Assembly (NCBI GenBank): GCA_903928395.1
Contig: CAIYQS010000042.1
Coordinates: 1-6,594, forward strand
Direction: 5' to 3'
Length of the DNA stretch: 6,594 nucleotides
Source of the DNA: an uncultured Actinomycetes bacterium
GTDB taxonomy: Bacteria; Actinomycetota; Actinomycetes; Nanopelagicales; Nanopelagicaceae
Positions 4,737-6,594 of this stretch are shown piece by piece; the first letter of the stretch is position 1, and every line of letters starts with the position of its first letter. Under the pieces are notes generated by a model that saw only the letters and a program-made list of their open reading frames with translations, ran no database searches and was not told where the DNA came from. Both the position numbers and the translations under genes were made by a program.

Positions 4737-5063
4737 TCAAGAAGTCTTCTTCTTTTTCTTTGGAAGAGGCAATTCATTTGCTGTCAATTCAACGAGTTCT
4801 GTAAGCCAGGCATGGTCATTTGCCTTAGCGTTAGAGATTTTGAATGCTGGCTTGGCTCCCGGGTAAGGGAATCCCTTCCCGATGCGACCTGCAAATTTAC
4901 TTCCCGCTTCGGTAACTCGAATAAAAAAGGTGTCGTCGCACAGAAGTCCGAACATCTTCCCCTTGTAATACAGACCGTACTCGCCGAACATGGGTTTAGC
5001 AGTCACATCCAACGGTTCAAGTTTCTCCAGAATTTTCGGGACAAAGTCTTTCTTGGTTGCCAT
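4737..5063 (-). CDS. TfoX N-terminal domain protein
   Basis: A 108-residue stand-alone TfoX_N domain. The conserved core VTAKPMFGEYGLYYKGKMFG (residues 20-39) is followed by LLCDDTFFIRV (40-50), FPYPGAKPAF and a C-terminal helix, the usual order for the family. The protein ends with five lysines (102-106) before TS, a basic tail not part of the fold. In gammaproteobacteria full-length TfoX/Sxy is a competence regulator. Isolated TfoX_N proteins like this are widespread in bacteria without competence genes, so a competence role should not be assumed. The ATG at 5061-5063 has a plausible Shine-Dalgarno (AAGG seven bases upstream on the minus strand). It is divergent from the MFS transporter gene and is followed, 88 bp downstream, by the DUF4406 gene. 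Confidence 0.88.
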   Translation of the reverse strand: MATKKDFVPKILEKLEPLDVTAKPMFGEYGLYYKGKMFGLLCDDTFFIRVTEAGSKFAGRIGKGFPYPGAKPAFKISNAKANDHAWLTELVELTANELPLPKKKKKTS

Positions 5064-5244
5064 TAAAAAACCTTACTCTCTGATCCCACTTCGAATCAAG
5101 GTTTTGCTTGACCCCACGAATTTTGCGGAGTCCTCGAATCTACCGAGTATGGGAGTACCATTCGCAGTCTCCCTGCATTTCATTCTTTGCATCAGAAACT
5201 ATCTCGCAATCAGCTTCGAAGGTTAGATAAGGACAAGAGTTCGA
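5064..5244. other. Divergent intergenic region (TfoX_N / MFS)
   Basis: A 181-bp spacer that must hold the promoters for both flanking genes. I see no convincing -35/-10 pair. It contains a small hairpin TCAAG-GTTTTG-CTTGA (5096-5111) and two TTCGAA palindromes (5090-5095 and 5215-5220), which could be regulator sites or chance. An AAGGA at 5229-5233 lies 11 bases before the MFS start and is a rather distant Shine-Dalgarno. No credible gene is seen here on either strand. Confidence 0.4.
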
Positions 5245-6411
5245 ATGAACGCTCGGCAGTCCATCCGACATGGAATTCCTATCTACATTGCCGCAGTGGT
5301 TATGCGGTCGAGCATGACGGTGATGAATCCGCTCCTCCCTATATTTAAATCCCAGTACCACCTGAGCGCTTTTCACGTCTCTTTTCTCTCCTCATTGCCG
5401 GTCCTCTGTTTTGCGGGCGCGGGACTACTCATGCCGCTTGTACGCCGTATTGGAGTAACAAATCGCATCATCGCCACCGGGCTCATGACCATTACATTTG
5501 GAGTATCCGCTCGGATGTTCGGCAATTTACCACTTCTGTTCCTATCGGTAATTGCCGTCGGTATTGGAATCGCAATATTGAATTTCACGTTACCGGTGTG
5601 GATCAAGGAAGAAGTTCCGGAACATTCGGGGCTCTTAACGAGTTTTTACGTCACGCTCATGGGCATTTTTGCGGCAATTGCCATTGCAGCAGCGGTACCG
5701 CTTTCACGTCTAACCAGTATCGGATGGCGATTGTCGATGGTGCCCTGGTTGATTTTGGGGTTATTTTCTTCTATTTGGTGGCTTAACATGAATCGAAACC
5801 AAGTGGAACTTGCAGATGTTGAGATGTCCCCACATTTTCATGCGCGCTTCTTTCGAAGCTTCGATGCCTGGGCGATAACACTTTTCTTTGGATTTCAAAG
5901 CATGTTGGCATATGGAACCGCGACTTGGCTCCCTTCGATTCTCCTATCCAAGGGTTTTTCACTCAATGAAGCCGGCTATGCCGTCTCTGCCACTGGCCTA
6001 ATGGGATCTCTACTTGGAATATTTGTTCCGTACTTGGCCGTCAAGATCAAAAAGCTACGGATGCTGTTGGTGTCTGCAGGAATATTGATCTCGTTCTCAT
6101 TTGGCGCGCTGATCTATGGCCATGGTTGGTATTTAGTTATGTGGCTGCTTCTAGGAAATGTGGGACTCGCTGTAACTTTCCAGGTTTCGCTGCTATTGAC
6201 TATTTTCCGGGGAGCATCTGCTGGTGAAACCAGATCTCTCTCGATTATGTCGCAATCCTTCGGATATTTAATGGCGATGTTTGCCCCCGGGCTTGTGGGG
6301 GCAATTTTCGATGCAACGGGTAATTGGAACGACGCACTCATCATCCCGATCGTTCTTGGAATTTTGGTGGCTATTGTCGGATCAGTGGCGGCGCGAGATG
6401 GAGCCGTGTAA
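5245..6411 (+). CDS. MFS transporter, CynX/NimT (cyanate permease-like) family
   Basis: A 388-residue major facilitator with about 12 hydrophobic segments and a cytoplasmic loop near residues 185-205. The N-terminal half matches the CynX/NimT pattern: R21 and NPLLP (28-32) in the first helix, SSLPVLCFAGAG (49-60), the loop RRIG, R90 in the third helix, ILNFTLPVWIK (111-121) and a following P-x-x-x-G-L-x-T-x-F-Y segment, then GWRLSMVPW. The second half has TWLPSILLSKGFSLNEAGY, also typical. Members carry cyanate, 2-nitroimidazole or other small organic anions, and the substrate cannot be read from sequence. No cyanase or nitroimidazole-related gene is visible nearby. The start is ATG at 5245-5247 and the stop is TAA. 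It is followed 38 bp later by the DUF1761 gene on the same strand. Confidence 0.92.
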   Translation: MNARQSIRHGIPIYIAAVVMRSSMTVMNPLLPIFKSQYHLSAFHVSFLSSLPVLCFAGAGLLMPLVRRIGVTNRIIATGLMTITFGVSARMFGNLPLLFLSVIAVGIGIAILNFTLPVWIKEEVPEHSGLLTSFYVTLMGIFAAIAIAAAVPLSRLTSIGWRLSMVPWLILGLFSSIWWLNMNRNQVELADVEMSPHFHARFFRSFDAWAITLFFGFQSMLAYGTATWLPSILLSKGFSLNEAGYAVSATGLMGSLLGIFVPYLAVKIKKLRMLLVSAGILISFSFGALIYGHGWYLVMWLLLGNVGLAVTFQVSLLLTIFRGASAGETRSLSIMSQSFGYLMAMFAPGLVGAIFDATGNWNDALIIPIVLGILVAIVGSVAARDGAV

Positions 6412-6449
6412 ATCACAGAAATTGTGTCCCCGTTATGTAAAACTTAACC

Positions 6450-6594
6450 ATGACATTTTCGGGACTTAATTTAGTAGGCGTATTGGTCGCATTTATTGTC
6501 TCTTTTGCTAGCGGAGGAATTTGGTTTGGTCCTAAGACCTTTTACCCAATTTGGTTAAAAGCAAAAGGGGTTTCCTCTGGACAACTCACCGAAA
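6450..6594 (+). CDS. DUF1761 family membrane protein (N-terminal part, runs off the window)
   Basis: The frame from ATG at 6450-6452 stays open to the window end, giving 48 residues. It begins with a hydrophobic helix (about residues 6-25, LNLVGVLVAFIVSF then ASGG) followed by IWFGPKTFYPIWLKAKGV (24-41). This matches the DUF1761 opening pattern, a membrane helix then G-x-x-W-(Y/F) and F-x-x-x-W-(M/L)-x-x-x-G. The family consists of small four-helix membrane proteins of unknown function. No strong Shine-Dalgarno is seen. The 38-bp gap from the MFS stop shows only a weak CACA-GAAAT-TGTG dyad (6414-6426) and no terminator, so co-transcription with the transporter gene is possible. Confidence 0.72.
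   Translation, partial: MTFSGLNLVGVLVAFIVSFASGGIWFGPKTFYPIWLKAKGVSSGQLTE

Noticed and set aside
4737..5063. Competence regulator role for the TfoX-domain gene
   Set aside because: Only the N-terminal domain is present and no competence genes are in the window; stand-alone TfoX_N proteins are widespread outside competence systems.
4990..5226. Plus-strand frame running from the TfoX_N gene into the divergent spacer
   Set aside because: It lies largely opposite the TfoX_N gene, has no Shine-Dalgarno, and its spacer portion (from an internal ATG near 5150) shows no recognisable domain.
5140..5376. Minus-strand frame spanning the MFS gene start
   Set aside because: It overlaps the strongly supported transporter N-terminus and has low-complexity His/Arg-rich content typical of antisense frames.
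6412..6449. Terminator after the MFS gene
   Set aside because: Only a 4-bp dyad (CACA/TGTG) is present, with no T-run; it is too weak to call.

Overview
The window is an ordinary-looking stretch of bacterial chromosome with moderate-to-low GC (about mid-40s percent by eye). It is densely packed with short, mostly single-domain genes. Protein families such as DUF4260, the short TsaA/TrmO subgroup and this SRPBCC type, together with GTG/TTG starts, weak Shine-Dalgarno sites and a low-GC background, fit a free-living bacterium. A low-GC actinobacterium (for example a freshwater type) is my best guess, but that is inference from family resemblance and not proven. No insertion sequence, CRISPR array, phage gene or attachment site is visible.

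Layout. From 19 to 5063 every protein gene is on the minus strand. Read in transcription order (right to left) they are: a TfoX N-terminal-domain protein (4737-5063), a DUF4406/deoxyribosyltransferase-fold protein (4283-4648), a DoxX-family membrane protein (3833-4183), an SRPBCC/polyketide-cyclase-like protein (3250-3714), an unlisted 53-residue zinc-ribbon-like protein (3049-3210), the remnant of a flavoprotein disulfide reductase with an out-of-frame internal deletion (2895-3045), a DUF1801/YdhG-like protein (2508-2861), a cysteine synthase family enzyme (1541-2425), a DUF4260 membrane protein (1106-1474), a DinB-superfamily protein (632-1096) and a TsaA/TrmO-type protein (19-483). A plus-strand tRNA-Pro(CGG) gene lies at 547-621, between the last two. 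On the right, the plus strand carries a CynX/NimT-type MFS permease (5245-6411) and the start of a DUF1761 membrane protein (6450 to the window edge). The MFS gene and the TfoX gene are divergent across a 181-bp spacer, the longest gene-free stretch.

How the genes fit together. The clearest transcription units are DUF4260-DinB (9-bp gap) and SRPBCC-zinc ribbon-oxidoreductase remnant (39-bp and 3-bp gaps). Most products are small accessory domains (DinB, DUF1801, TfoX_N, SRPBCC, DoxX, DUF4260, DUF4406, DUF1761) with no shared pathway evident. The region reads as a cluster of accessory genes and not as one coherent machine. I do not see a convincing new multi-gene system. The items most worth a second look are the small zinc-ribbon gene coupled to the gutted oxidoreductase, the divergent cysteine synthase, and a helically phased repeat upstream of the SRPBCC gene.
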